A stretch of 42,430 nt of DNA from Bacteroidales bacterium (GTDB taxonomy: Bacteria; Bacteroidota; Bacteroidia; Bacteroidales; P3), in assembly GCA_017428115.1 (NCBI GenBank), contig JAFRRK010000056.1, positions 1 through 42,430 on the forward strand. The letters are read 5' to 3'. Below the pieces are notes generated by a model that worked only from the letters and a program-made list of their open reading frames with translations, had not been told where the DNA came from and did not search any database. Both the position numbers and the translations under genes were made by a program. Positions 1 to 7,678 of the stretch are shown here, in pieces; position 1 is the first letter of the stretch; the number at the start of each line of letters is the position of its first letter.

Positions 1-2708
1 TCGGTGTTGCCGTCCCACTTGAAGTGGAGGTCGTTGGAGGCGAACACCTGCCTGCCCATGCGGTCGTAGATGAACACGGAGAAGTTCTCCTGCTCGTTGG
101 CTGTGAAGATTTGGAAGTGGCTGTTGTCGGGTCTCTCCGGGGTGAAGACGTTGGGTGCGAAGAAGGTGAACTGTGTGACGGGCAGCCTGAAGGCGAGGGT
201 GTCGGAGCAGTCGAGGTCGTTGTAGGCGACCAGGGTGATGTCGACCGAGTCGGACGAGACCTCGCCGAAGTTGTGGCTGCAAGGCGAGACGGTTTCCTCG
301 GCCACGCCGTCGTTGAAGTGCCACACGCGCCTTACGCTGTGGGGTGAGGCGTCGGTGAGGGTGACGACGGGGTTGTCGGAGTCGACGAAGGAGGGGTAGT
401 ATTCCACAGAGGCCACTGGGACGGGGTGCACGGTGATGGTCTCGGAGAGCGGCGAGGCGTTGCACTCGTTGGTGCCGTGGCCCACCAGGGTGTAGGTGGT
501 GGTCTGTTTTGGAGTGACGGTGATAAAGGCAGGGCCGTGGCCGTTCTCGTCAAGGAGAGCGTCGAGCGAGGAGTCCTGCGGGGAGGCAGTCCATGAGTAG
601 GAGTAGGCGGCCTCGGCGGTGAGGGAGACGGCGTCGCCCTCGCACATGTCGTGGCGGGAGATGGAGAGGCGTGGGTTGACGCGGTAGGCGTTGACGCTGT
701 CCCAGGCCACGCACTGCTTGCGGCTGATGACCTTGACGTAGTACTTGCAGGTGTCGTCGTAGGGGAGGACGCGGAGGGTCTGACCCTCGGCTATCTGGTT
801 GGTGCCTTCCAGCTGGCGGTACCAGCGGTAGTTGCAGCCCTCGGTCTCGGTGGCGACGGTGATGTCGGTCTGCTGGCCGTTGCACACGACGGTGTCGCCC
901 GTGACGAGGAGCTCTGGGTGCTGGAATACCTCGATGGTGTCGAATGCGCTGCGGGTGCACCAGAGGGTGTCGTAGATGTTGGAGCCGACGCGTGTGAAGA
1001 GGCCGTTGTAGGCCCTCAGCTCCACGACGTTCTTATAGTTCTGGAATATTCTCCTAAGCTCGCGGTATTCGTTGTTGCGGCCGGAGACGGAGTCGTTGCT
1101 GAACGTGCCGTCGTCGTTGCGGATGAAGTCGTGCAGTATCCAGTCCCTGCGGCGCGAGTTGTGTGTGCGGTCGTAGAGTACGACGGTCTCCGAGTCGCAG
1201 ACCTCCCTGGCGGAGGGCTCGATTACCGTGTTGGGGCGGCCGAGAGCATAGATGGGGTAGACCACGTCGCTGAAGCAGGTGTGGTCGTCGCCGTTGAAGG
1301 AGCGCATCTTTACTGCGTAGGTGGCGGCTGAGTCGTACATGTGGTAGGCACTGCCGCCCACGGCTGAGTCGACGACGACGGTGTTGGTGTCGGAGCCGGA
1401 GTAGAACCACCACTTGGTGATGGAGGTGTCCACGCCCTCAGGGACGTTGGGCACGTAGCTCCTGTCGGTGAGCGTCAGTTCGCTGTCGCACGACTTCACG
1501 CTGTCGATGGCCAGGAGCGGTTTGGTGTTGATGACGCGCACGTAGACGTTAGAGGTGAAGGGCTTGGCGGGGTCCATGGCGGAGGTCATGTCGCAGCGGA
1601 ACACCATGTTGTTGGTGTAGTATCCGGTGTCGGGGCCCTGGGTGACGCGGAAGTGTTGGATTTCGCAGTTAAGGGAGTCGCGGGTGGGGCCGTTGTTGTC
1701 TGTGAGCTGTGTCCATTGCACGGTGTCGTGGATGTTGGCGAGGTTGCCTATATACTGGCCGTCCACATTGCTGCGGTACCACACATAGTTGTCCAGTCCC
1801 TTGGGTGCGTATAGTGTCTGCACCGTGGTGGTCGCGCCGGCGGGGCAGCCCGAGGTGCCGATGTCCATGGCCTGGCAGTCGCCCGCAATGTAGCAGTAGC
1901 CATAGTGGCCACCAGCTCCACAATCGCCAATGAACATCTCCACGCGCACCTGCTCGTAGATATACCTCGTCAGGTTGATGGCCACCTTGTTCCAATCGCG
2001 GTAGAATATGGTTCCTCCGCTGCCACTGGTGCTATGCCAGCCATCCACACCATTTGATGCACTATTACTGGAGATGGCGTAGCATAGTGTGTCGGAAATC
2101 TGCACCCACTGGTTGCTGCTATTTTTCTTTGAGATGCGGATAACGAATGACGGGTCTTTACCTATACCATGTCCGGGTGCTTGTACAACAATGCTGTAAT
2201 ACACAAACAGTAATGCATTCTGAACGCGTACATTCATTGTATAATACAATGCTTCTGCATGGTAGGAGTATTGGCAGTTGCCCAAACGTATTGACTTGTT
2301 GAAGCCGTTGGGGCAATATGGTAAGGCATAGTTGACCAATGGGTCTCTGCCCATGTTATTCCCTGTGCCGGGACCTTCAACACTCGACATGATACGGAAC
2401 TCGTTGCTTGCTCCTAGCGACGACCCACAATATGCAGCACCACCATTGTCGGTTATATCTGCTAATTGGTTGGCAGGGATGATCTCACTGGTCATATTTA
2501 CTCCCGTGACACCAGTCATAGAGTTTGGTGGGTAGTCGTAGCCAGGCTTAGTGCCTGTCTGTCCCGAATAGTATCCTACATACTGGCCCGACGTGGACCC
2601 AGAGGTAAACGACGAGGGGTTCTTTAATCCTGGGCAAGGATTGTCGAACTGGGCGAATGCTATTGAGCAATACAATATTGCACCAATAATTACAACTATC
2701 TTTTTCAT
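1..2708 (-). CDS. T9SS type-B cargo protein, Ig/PKD-like, C-terminus cut by window edge
   Basis: An open frame runs from the ATG at 2708 to the left edge without a stop, giving 902 visible codons; the last tens of residues lie outside. The N-terminus is a signal peptide (MKK, hydrophobic core, then SIAFAQ). The first 240 or so residues look like a lectin or jelly-roll-like beta domain. Later parts are Ig/PKD-like, with WYR and YSWTA core strands and a TTTYTLVG strand near residues 640-830. From about residue 848 the sequence FAPNVFTPERPDNS, then FSVFIYDRMGRQVF and WDGN, is the gliding-motility/T9SS type-B C-terminal domain (CHU_C). Such proteins are exported through the outer membrane by the PorSS and often act as adhesins. 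Function beyond secretion is unknown. Base composition changes inside the gene: the first 240 codons are AT-richer, while the rest uses mostly GAC, ACC, GTC and CGC. No T9SS machinery gene is visible nearby. Confidence 0.85.
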   Translation of the reverse strand, partial: MKKIVVIIGAILYCSIAFAQFDNPCPGLKNPSSFTSGSTSGQYVGYYSGQTGTKPGYDYPPNSMTGVTGVNMTSEIIPANQLADITDNGGAAYCGSSLGASNEFRIMSSVEGPGTGNNMGRDPLVNYALPYCPNGFNKSIRLGNCQYSYHAEALYYTMNVRVQNALLFVYYSIVVQAPGHGIGKDPSFVIRISKKNSSNQWVQISDTLCYAISSNSASNGVDGWHSTSGSGGTIFYRDWNKVAINLTRYIYEQVRVEMFIGDCGAGGHYGYCYIAGDCQAMDIGTSGCPAGATTTVQTLYAPKGLDNYVWYRSNVDGQYIGNLANIHDTVQWTQLTDNNGPTRDSLNCEIQHFRVTQGPDTGYYTNNMVFRCDMTSAMDPAKPFTSNVYVRVINTKPLLAIDSVKSCDSELTLTDRSYVPNVPEGVDTSITKWWFYSGSDTNTVVVDSAVGGSAYHMYDSAATYAVKMRSFNGDDHTCFSDVVYPIYALGRPNTVIEPSAREVCDSETVVLYDRTHNSRRRDWILHDFIRNDDGTFSNDSVSGRNNEYRELRRIFQNYKNVVELRAYNGLFTRVGSNIYDTLWCTRSAFDTIEVFQHPELLVTGDTVVCNGQQTDITVATETEGCNYRWYRQLEGTNQIAEGQTLRVLPYDDTCKYYVKVISRKQCVAWDSVNAYRVNPRLSISRHDMCEGDAVSLTAEAAYSYSWTASPQDSSLDALLDENGHGPAFITVTPKQTTTYTLVGHGTNECNASPLSETITVHPVPVASVEYYPSFVDSDNPVVTLTDASPHSVRRVWHFNDGVAEETVSPCSHNFGEVSSDSVDITLVAYNDLDCSDTLAFRLPVTQFTFFAPNVFTPERPDNSHFQIFTANEQENFSVFIYDRMGRQVFASNDLHFKWDGNT

Positions 2709-2748
2709 ATCAAAAACTTTTTATTCTTTAGGGACGTTTTCTTTGTCT

Positions 2749-2769
2749 TTATTGACACCTTATTGACAC
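2749..2769. repeat. Tandem direct repeat TTATTGACAC, 11-bp period
   Basis: The 10-mer TTATTGACAC occurs at 2749-2758 and again at 2760-2769, one helical turn apart, 41-61 bp upstream of the type-B cargo start codon. The arrangement resembles paired half-sites for a response regulator. Binding is inferred, and no clear -7 box was recognised for this gene. Confidence 0.5.
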
Positions 2770-2921
2770 GCACGAACCAATTTTGTTGCAGTTAATGTGT
2801 TGTAAATTTGTTAAACTATCTTAATTCTATTGTAGCTTCTTGAATATTACTATAATTGGGATTTACAACTGAAGAATGTGCCGACCTCCTAGAACGTTAT
2901 ATCCAACTTAATTATTACAAT

Positions 2922-2953
2922 AAAGCCAGCAGGTATGGCGGGCTGCTGGCTTT
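2922..2953 (-). terminator. Intrinsic terminator after tRNA-Val
   Basis: An 11-bp GC-rich stem (2922-2932 with 2943-2953) lies just 3' of the tRNA in the minus direction. The lower stem ends in T residues on that strand (GGCTTTATTG). It probably ends the tRNA transcript before the type-B cargo gene. Confidence 0.7.
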
Positions 2954-2955
2954 GG

Positions 2956-3030
2956 TGGGAGTAATTGGGTTCGAACCAATGACCTTCTGCTTGTAAGGCA
3001 GACGCTCTGAACCAACTGAGCTATACTCCC
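2956..3030 (-). tRNA. tRNA-Val (anticodon UAC)
   Basis: Read on the minus strand, this is a full 75-nt cloverleaf. The acceptor GGGAGTA pairs with TACTCCC. The D arm is GCTC/GAGC, the anticodon stem TCTGC/GCAGA with loop CTTACAA (anticodon TAC), and the T arm ATTGG/CCAAT with loop TTCGAAC. The discriminator is A and CCA is not encoded. It stands alone, with its own promoter upstream and a terminator downstream. Confidence 0.96.
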
Positions 3031-3073
3031 TTATGTGCATTATCAACGATTATTTCTCTCTCGTTACGATTTG

Positions 3074-3104
3074 CAAAGATACAATTATTTTGCGACATGG
3101 CAAG
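3074..3104 (-). promoter_or_regulatory. Bacteroidales-type promoter for tRNA-Val
   Basis: On the minus strand TATCTTTG (3081-3074) matches the -7 consensus TAnnTTTG, and CTTG (3104-3101) sits 19 bp upstream as a near match to the -33 TTTG. The predicted start lies about 35 nt before the mature tRNA 5' end. It is divergent from the promoter of the DUF4296 gene. Confidence 0.65.
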
Positions 3105-3110
3105 TTTTTT

Positions 3111-3141
3111 TTTCAACTTTGCGAAAAATATTGTACTTTTG
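3111..3141 (+). promoter_or_regulatory. Bacteroidales-type promoter for DUF4296 lipoprotein
   Basis: TACTTTTG at 3134-3141 fits TAnnTTTG and is followed by CA. A T-rich TTTC lies 19 bp upstream, where the -33 box should be. The start codon at 3170 is about 25 nt beyond the expected transcription start. Confidence 0.55.
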
Positions 3142-3169
3142 CATTCTGATAACGCTCAACATATAGTCT

Positions 3170-3523
3170 ATGATAACAACTAGAAACTTCACTCTCTCAG
3201 CTATTTTAATTCTCTTTTTAGGAGTAGTGGGTTGCTCGCACGAGGCCAGACCTCCCCACGATGTGATGACAGAAACCGCCATGGTCGACTTCCTCGAACA
3301 GGCCTATCTTCTTGAAGGCTTTTACGCCGTGGAAACTGGCTACCATTACGACACCCTGCATCCCGAGATGCTTGCCTCCTACGACAGCCTCCTTGCCTCC
3401 TCCGGCATCACCCGCGACGACTTCGAGCGCAGCATCGGCTGGTACGGTCGCCACCCCGACATCTATGCACGTGTACACGACTCTGTGTTAGCCCGCATCG
3501 ACTCCGCCCTGGTGGAGGAATAG
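3170..3523 (+). CDS. DUF4296 domain lipoprotein
   Basis: The protein has 117 residues. A lipoprotein signal ends in the lipobox VVGC (Cys22), so the mature protein is predicted to be anchored to a membrane by lipid. The rest matches my recollection of DUF4296, a small helical family of Bacteroidetes. The features are an early PP and M-T segment, a helix with FLEQAYLLEG, then GITRDDFERSIGWYGRHPD and a final helix around RVHDSVLARIDSAL. The family has no established biochemical role. Its stop codon abuts the stop of the convergent lipoprotein gene (shared TAGCTA at 3521-3526), and no terminator fits between them. Confidence 0.85.
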   Translation: MITTRNFTLSAILILFLGVVGCSHEARPPHDVMTETAMVDFLEQAYLLEGFYAVETGYHYDTLHPEMLASYDSLLASSGITRDDFERSIGWYGRHPDIYARVHDSVLARIDSALVEE

Positions 3524-3973
3524 CTACTCTTCCCTGCTACCGACTTGGCTGACGGTGCCGTTCCTTCCGTCGATGAGTATGCCCTCAGGCAGCACTAGAG
3601 GTACGTACACCAACCATTTTCCTTCCTCCTTCACTACCATTATTTCGTTCTCCAGTTTTTTGATAGGCGTTGTTTTTGTATATTTTACCACGGCGGTATC
3701 GTCCTCTATTGCTATATCGCCCAGCACGATGGTGGCCGGCGTGTTCGACTCCATATACTCTTTTGGGGTCATCGGTATCAGCACGTCGCGCAGGTAGGTG
3801 AGCGTCTTCTCGCGCGTCTCTTGGTTGGCGTAGGGCATAGCCTCGTCAATTAGGTAGTTGCCCGTCGCGTCCAGATAGCCTTGTGCCACATTGGCTATCT
3901 CCTTTTTGTCGTTGTTGCAGGCGGCAAAGAGGCTCATCAGGCATGCCGTCGCCATAATTGCATAATACTTCAT
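3524..3973 (-). CDS. Small lipoprotein, possibly DUF4878-like
   Basis: From the ATG at 3973 the product is 149 residues with a lipoprotein signal (LFAAC, Cys19). This start is chosen over the in-frame ATG at 4036 because it opens directly on the signal peptide, whereas the longer version would prepend 21 polar residues read through the upstream terminator. The mature part is one alpha+beta domain: a helix beginning IANVAQGYLDATGNYLIDEAMPYA, then strands with AVVKYTKTT, EIMVVKEEGKWLVYVPL. That layout recalls NTF2-like DUF4878 lipoproteins. The similarity is by eye only and no active site is visible. It ends one base from the convergent DUF4296 gene. Confidence 0.75.
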   Translation of the reverse strand: MKYYAIMATACLMSLFAACNNDKKEIANVAQGYLDATGNYLIDEAMPYANQETREKTLTYLRDVLIPMTPKEYMESNTPATIVLGDIAIEDDTAVVKYTKTTPIKKLENEIMVVKEEGKWLVYVPLVLPEGILIDGRNGTVSQVGSREE

Positions 3974-3994
3974 TCTACTCGTTTTGTAATTAAA

Positions 3995-4023
3995 AAGAGT
4001 CTGGGACGTACTCCCAGACTCTT
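3995..4023 (-). terminator. Intrinsic terminator, minus direction
   Basis: A perfect 11-bp inverted repeat (3995-4005 with 4013-4023) has a 7-nt loop. Read on the minus strand it is followed by TTTAATTAC. It lies 23 bp after the stop of the repeat-containing lipoprotein at 4046-4468 and should separate it from the next lipoprotein gene. Confidence 0.8.
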
Positions 4024-4045
4024 CTTTTAACGTCATGAAATGGTG

Positions 4046-4468
4046 TTAGTTTTTCTTGATGGAAACACCACCATTGCCAACGGATACAGAACCTCCGTTG
4101 GTGTTCACAGACATCTTGCTGGCATCCACCTTGCCCTCACCGCCCTTGGTGCTGACAGTGGCGCCACCCTGCTTGTTGATGGACACGTTTGTGCCAGAAG
4201 CAGTGTTTACAGACATCTTGCTTGCATCAACCTTGACTTCAGTCTTAGGCTCTTCCTTCTTGGTGGCCTTTTTCTTGGGAGTAGCCTTTTTGACGGGCTC
4301 TTCCACTACAACCTCCTCAACGGGGGTGGTGTCAATGACTTCCTCGACTACGGTGTCGATGGGGACGATGGTGTCAACCAACTCCTCGGCAGGGGTGTTG
4401 TTGTTGCAAGCAACAGTAAGACCCATAACAGCCAATGCAAAGGCTAATATCTTTACAGACTTTTTCAT
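4046..4468 (-). CDS. Low-complexity lipoprotein with duplicated VDASKMSVNT segment
   Basis: The product has 140 residues, with a lipoprotein signal (LTVAC, Cys21). It then has an acidic valine/glutamate/threonine stretch, a lysine-rich patch (KKATPKKKATKK, about residues 60-72), and a C-terminal part in which KVDASKMSVNT occurs twice around a glycine/serine/valine-rich spacer (STKGGEG, GGSVSVGNGG). The regular alternation of small and beta-forming residues suggests a short beta-rich or amyloid-like tail. I do not recognise a family. It starts 18 bp after the stop of the preceding InlB-like lipoprotein gene and is followed by a terminator, so the two are probably one operon of surface lipoproteins. 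Confidence 0.8.
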   Translation of the reverse strand: MKKSVKILAFALAVMGLTVACNNNTPAEELVDTIVPIDTVVEEVIDTTPVEEVVVEEPVKKATPKKKATKKEEPKTEVKVDASKMSVNTASGTNVSINKQGGATVSTKGGEGKVDASKMSVNTNGGSVSVGNGGVSIKKN

Positions 4469-4486
4469 TGTTTAGAAATATAAATG

Positions 4487-5341
4487 TTATTTCATTCTAG
4501 CCACAGCAGTGGAAACTTTGTTCATACCCTTAGCAGCAGTGAGGGTCTGATTCACGATATTGGCGGTGAGGCTCTTGGTACTCAGAGCAGGATCGTTGAA
4601 GTCAATAGTCGTGAGGTAGCCATCAGAATTTACCATCTCGGTGACATGAACCATCTCGGCGTTCACCACGGCACTCATCGTCATAGCATCGGCATCAAGA
4701 GCAGTGATGTTGTAGGTCAGGCTCTTTGCCCACCAATCGCCAGTACGGTTCTGTTCGCTCAAGTCCCAAGAGGTGCTTTCGTAGTACCACAGCCAAGCTT
4801 GTTGACCAAAATGAATGTTTACCATATTGTTATCACCTTCTTCCATCCAAGGACCATCAGTGATTGTGCCAGTGGTGGGAGCACCGCTAAAGTAGCACAT
4901 GAGGTAGAAAAGAGGATAAGATGAGGGGTTTTCACTCTGGGTAGCAGCAAGGAGGATGGCGTTGGAACCCATGGAACCATTAGTGTAACCAGCAGTCCAA
5001 GTGTTAGTACCGAAGGTGACGTTCACGCCTGCAATCTCTGCGAAGTTGGCGGTGTAGGTGGCGTTGGCGGTAACGTTGACGAGGCGGGGATTGCTCTCGT
5101 TGCCATCGCTCCAGTTGACGAATCTGTAGCCCTCGTTGGGGGTAGCGGTCAGGGTGGCAGTAGCTGCAGAGTCGTAGGTGCCGCCGCCGGTCACGGTGCC
5201 ATAAGCGTCGTTGTTGGCAGTCACAGTGATGGTGTACTGGGGAGTGCTGGGTTCAGGGGTCACATTCTCAGGTTCGCAGCTGGCAAACATCATTGCACCA
5301 GCAGCAAACATCATGCTAAGAAATTTAACAGTGTTTTTCAT
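4487..5341 (-). CDS. Lipoprotein with InlB-type B-repeat domain
   Basis: The product has 284 residues with a lipoprotein signal (MFASC, Cys22). Residues about 36-98 form a divergent InlB B-repeat, seen as YTITVTANNDAYGTVTGGG, then ATLTATPNEGYRFVNWSDGN and the closing YTANF. This beta-grasp-like repeat is common in secreted Bacteroidetes and Firmicutes proteins and is presumed to mediate contacts. Residues 105-284 form an unidentified beta-rich domain with many aromatics (WLWYYEST, GDWWAK). Its end, from about residue 250 (DFNDPALSTKSLTANIVNQT), may be a short helix-rich tail. The gene is probably first in a two-gene operon with 4046-4468. Confidence 0.85.
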   Translation of the reverse strand: MKNTVKFLSMMFAAGAMMFASCEPENVTPEPSTPQYTITVTANNDAYGTVTGGGTYDSAATATLTATPNEGYRFVNWSDGNESNPRLVNVTANATYTANFAEIAGVNVTFGTNTWTAGYTNGSMGSNAILLAATQSENPSSYPLFYLMCYFSGAPTTGTITDGPWMEEGDNNMVNIHFGQQAWLWYYESTSWDLSEQNRTGDWWAKSLTYNITALDADAMTMSAVVNAEMVHVTEMVNSDGYLTTIDFNDPALSTKSLTANIVNQTLTAAKGMNKVSTAVARMK

Positions 5342-5765
5342 GTTTTTTGTTGATTTTTAATTGTTTATAAAGTTATTTTTTTGTTATCTACCTTTTTAAT
5401 AATTTGCAAATGTACGACTTTTTTTGTGATTGCGATGCTTTTCGCTTTTTTTTTAGATTTTTTTTGATTGTCAGCCACTCTGCTCACTTCCCATCTATTA
5501 TTCTTCTCACGTGTGTGTGCGTGTACGTGTAAAGAATTATGAATAGGCTATGGCTCTCTGTGTTGTGGCTTTTGTAGGTGATTGTCGTTTGTGGCTTGTT
5601 GTTAGGGCATGATACGTAAAGATTCTTCTTCTTGCCGCTTGCTACCGATTGGCGGGTGCATGCCGCTCATATAACAGCAAGGGTTTGGCATGGTGGTAGC
5701 AAACGACTGGGTGAATGGCGTTGGTGCGATGAGTATAAGGTGGCGGCGAATAAGGGTTGGGATGA
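5342..5765. other. Intergenic stretch without a recognisable gene
   Basis: This 424-bp interval separates the DppC-type permease stop from the InlB-type lipoprotein start. Near 5407-5414 the minus strand has TACATTTG, a TAnnTTTG -7 box followed by CA, likely the promoter of the lipoprotein operon. A GT-rich run lies near 5510-5530 and a short CATGCC/GGCATG inverted repeat near 5658-5695. The open frames that cross it are shadows, and no terminator for the permease operon was recognised. Confidence 0.6.
5407..5414 (-). promoter_or_regulatory. Promoter -7 box for InlB-type lipoprotein operon
   Basis: The minus strand reads G-TACATTTG-CA, matching TAnnTTTG with the flanking G and CA seen at other promoters here. 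It lies 66 bp upstream of the start codon. No good -33 box was found. Confidence 0.45.
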
Positions 5766-6899
5766 CTATTTGACGTCGAGAGCGTCGCGGATTCCATTGC
5801 CTAGTAGCATGAATGCCAGCACAAGCAGCATGATGGCGGCACCTGGAAGGATGGCTAGGTAGGCGTTGTCGAGCAGGATGTAGCTGTAGTTTTCTTTGAC
5901 CATGGTGCCCCATGAGGGCATGGGGGGCTGCACGCCGATGCCGAGGAAGCTGAGACCGGCCTCGAGGAGTATGGCACTGGCGAAGTTGGAGGCTGCCACC
6001 ACGATGACGGCTCCGGTGATGTTGGGCAGTATGTGGCGGAAGATGGTGCGGAATGTGCTGTAGCCTAGGGCGCGGGCGGCTTCGACATATTCTTTTTCTT
6101 TGACGCTGTAGACTTGGCCGCGCACTACGCGCGCAATGTCGACCCACATGGTGAGGCCTACGGCTACGAAGACCTGCCAGAAACCTTTGCCGAGCGCGAA
6201 GGTGATGGCGATAACGAGGAGTACGGTGGGTATGGACCATACGACGTTGATAAGCCATGAGACGAGGTTGTCGACCCAGCCGCCGTGGTAGGCGGCGAGC
6301 GCGCCGAGGGTGATGCCGATGAGTAGGGCGATGAGCAGGGCGATGAAGCCGACGGAAAGGCTCACGCGGCTGCCTATCATGAGCATGCTGAGCATGTCGC
6401 GCCCGTAGGCATCGGTGCCGAGCAGGAAGGTGCGGTTGGCGGTGCGTACTACCTGCGACTGTGCCACGCGACGCACGGGGCCGTCGTTGGGTGTGGAGCC
6501 GGTATAGCCTTCGATGTCGAGGCTGTCGCCTACGGGGGTGGTGCGGTAGGTGGGTATGGCCGTGTAGGCCAAGGGTTCGCCTACAAGCATGCGGCGCAGG
6601 GGATTGCGGCGGGGTTGGGGCAGGCCGTCGTCGATGTAGGTGAATTGTATTTTGGTGAATGGTTTGAGGGTGGCGAGTTCGAGGTATTGCTGGTTGCAGT
6701 GGGGTGTGTGGTCGGGGGTGATAAGGTAGCCGAGGAGTGCCACGAGGGCGAATGCGCCAATGACTACTAGGCTGGCGACCGACAAGCGGTTGCGGCAGAA
6801 GCGGTGCCATGCCAAGGCTGAAAGTGAGGCGCCTTGGGAGGGAGCCTGTTGGCGGACAAAATGGCGGTGGCGATGAGAGAGGATGTCGTGGAGACGCAT
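5766..6899 (-). CDS. Peptide-type ABC transporter permease, DppC/OppC family
   Basis: From the ATG at 6899 the product is 377 residues; an in-frame ATG at 6926 overlaps the upstream gene and is less likely. The N-terminus has the OppC_N pattern, a basic cytoplasmic stretch, LAWHRFCRNRLSVAS and a first membrane helix. A long periplasmic insertion follows. The conserved LLGTDAYGRDMLS then opens the permease core, and EYVEAARALG with PNITGAVIVVAASNFASAILLEAGLSFLG forms the EAA coupling region that contacts the ATPase. Such proteins pair with a DppB permease and ATPases to import peptides or related substrates. None of those partners is in the window. It is last in the mutA-lptF/G-sufE-sufT string, 5 bp after the sufT-like stop. 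Confidence 0.88.
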   Translation of the reverse strand: MRLHDILSHRHRHFVRQQAPSQGASLSALAWHRFCRNRLSVASLVVIGAFALVALLGYLITPDHTPHCNQQYLELATLKPFTKIQFTYIDDGLPQPRRNPLRRMLVGEPLAYTAIPTYRTTPVGDSLDIEGYTGSTPNDGPVRRVAQSQVVRTANRTFLLGTDAYGRDMLSMLMIGSRVSLSVGFIALLIALLIGITLGALAAYHGGWVDNLVSWLINVVWSIPTVLLVIAITFALGKGFWQVFVAVGLTMWVDIARVVRGQVYSVKEKEYVEAARALGYSTFRTIFRHILPNITGAVIVVAASNFASAILLEAGLSFLGIGVQPPMPSWGTMVKENYSYILLDNAYLAILPGAAIMLLVLAFMLLGNGIRDALDVK

Positions 6900-6904
6900 G
6901 GCGT

Positions 6905-7222
6905 TCAGAGGAGTCCGAGTTCGCACTTTACCTCATCGCTGAGGTTGTTCCAGTCCCATGGTGGGTCGAAGGTGAGTTCGACATCGACGTTTTTGATGCC
7001 TTGTATGTAGCTGACCATTTGTCGCACTTCCATGAACATGTATTCGGCCTCGGGGCAGTCGGGCGCGGTCATGGTCATGAGGATGCGGACGTTGAAGTTG
7101 TCGTCGATGTCGATGTTGTAGATGAGCCCGAGGTCGTAGATGTTGACTGGGATTTCGGGGTCGTAGATGTTGCGCAGGCAGTTGACGATGGCGTCGCGAA
7201 GGGTTTCTTTGGTGGGGGTCAT
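6905..7222 (-). CDS. SufT-like / MIP18 (DUF59) iron-sulfur assembly protein
   Basis: From the ATG at 7222 the product has 105 residues, the normal length for a stand-alone DUF59 protein. The fold markers are present: DAIVNCLRNIYDPEIPVNIYD and LGLIYNIDI at the start, MTMTAPDCPEAE with the conserved cysteine, and a C-terminal VELTFDPPWDW. Family members help deliver Fe-S clusters to target proteins (SufT, MIP18, PaaD). It lies 11 bp after sufE, which supports a cluster-assembly role, although sufBCDS are not nearby. A longer upstream frame exists but only overlaps sufE. Confidence 0.9.
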   Translation of the reverse strand: MTPTKETLRDAIVNCLRNIYDPEIPVNIYDLGLIYNIDIDDNFNVRILMTMTAPDCPEAEYMFMEVRQMVSYIQGIKNVDVELTFDPPWDWNNLSDEVKCELGLL

Positions 7223-7233
7223 GGGTGGATGGG

Positions 7234-7662
7234 TTAGGTGTTTTGTTGTGTTTGGGAATAGGCCAGGGCGTATAGTTTTATTTGTTTGACCATAGATGTG
7301 AGGCCGTTGGAACGGGTGGGGGAGAGGTGCTCTTTGAGGCCTATTTGGTCGATGAAGGCGAGGTTGGCGGCAAGGATGTCCTGCGGGGTTTGTCCGTCGA
7401 GGGCGCGGATGAGGAGGCTGATGATGCCTTTGGTGATGACGGCATCGCTGTCGGCTCGGAACCAGAGCCGGCCGTCGCGGTGTTCGCAGCTGAGCCATAC
7501 GCGGCTTTGGCAGCCTTTGATGAGGTTGCTTTCGGTTTTGTCTTTTTCGTCGATGACGGGGCATTCTTTGCCGAGGTCGATGATGTAGGCGTATTTGTCG
7601 AGCCAGTCGTCGTAGCAGGCGAATTCGTTGATGATGTTTTGTTCTATTTCTTGTATGGTCAT
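7234..7662 (-). CDS. sufE: Cysteine desulfuration protein SufE
   Basis: The product has 142 residues, the usual SufE size. The catalytic cysteine is Cys51 in IKGCQSRVWL; it accepts the persulfide from SufS and passes sulfur to SufBCD. Other family marks are the early DDWLDKYAYIIDLGKECP and the C-terminal GLKEHLSPTRSNGLTSMVKQIK. It is followed 11 bp later by the DUF59 gene and preceded by an LptF/G-type permease at 16 bp, so all are probably one transcript. Confidence 0.93.
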   Translation of the reverse strand: MTIQEIEQNIINEFACYDDWLDKYAYIIDLGKECPVIDEKDKTESNLIKGCQSRVWLSCEHRDGRLWFRADSDAVITKGIISLLIRALDGQTPQDILAANLAFIDQIGLKEHLSPTRSNGLTSMVKQIKLYALAYSQTQQNT

Positions 7663-7678
7663 AATGTTAGTTTTTGGG

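Noticed and set aside
651-1331. 226-residue plus-strand frame opposite the type-B cargo gene
   Set aside because: Antisense shadow of a GC-rich gene; composition (Val, Ala, Asp, Gly) follows from the codon use on the other strand.
5500-5530. GT-rich run as a possible CRISPR-like or simple repeat
   Set aside because: Only a few imperfect GT units; no spacers, and no array elsewhere in the window.
5602-6810. 402-residue minus-strand frame over the permease gene
   Set aside because: It is very rich in Arg, His and Pro, has no domain, and lies in another frame of the clearly conserved DppC-type permease.
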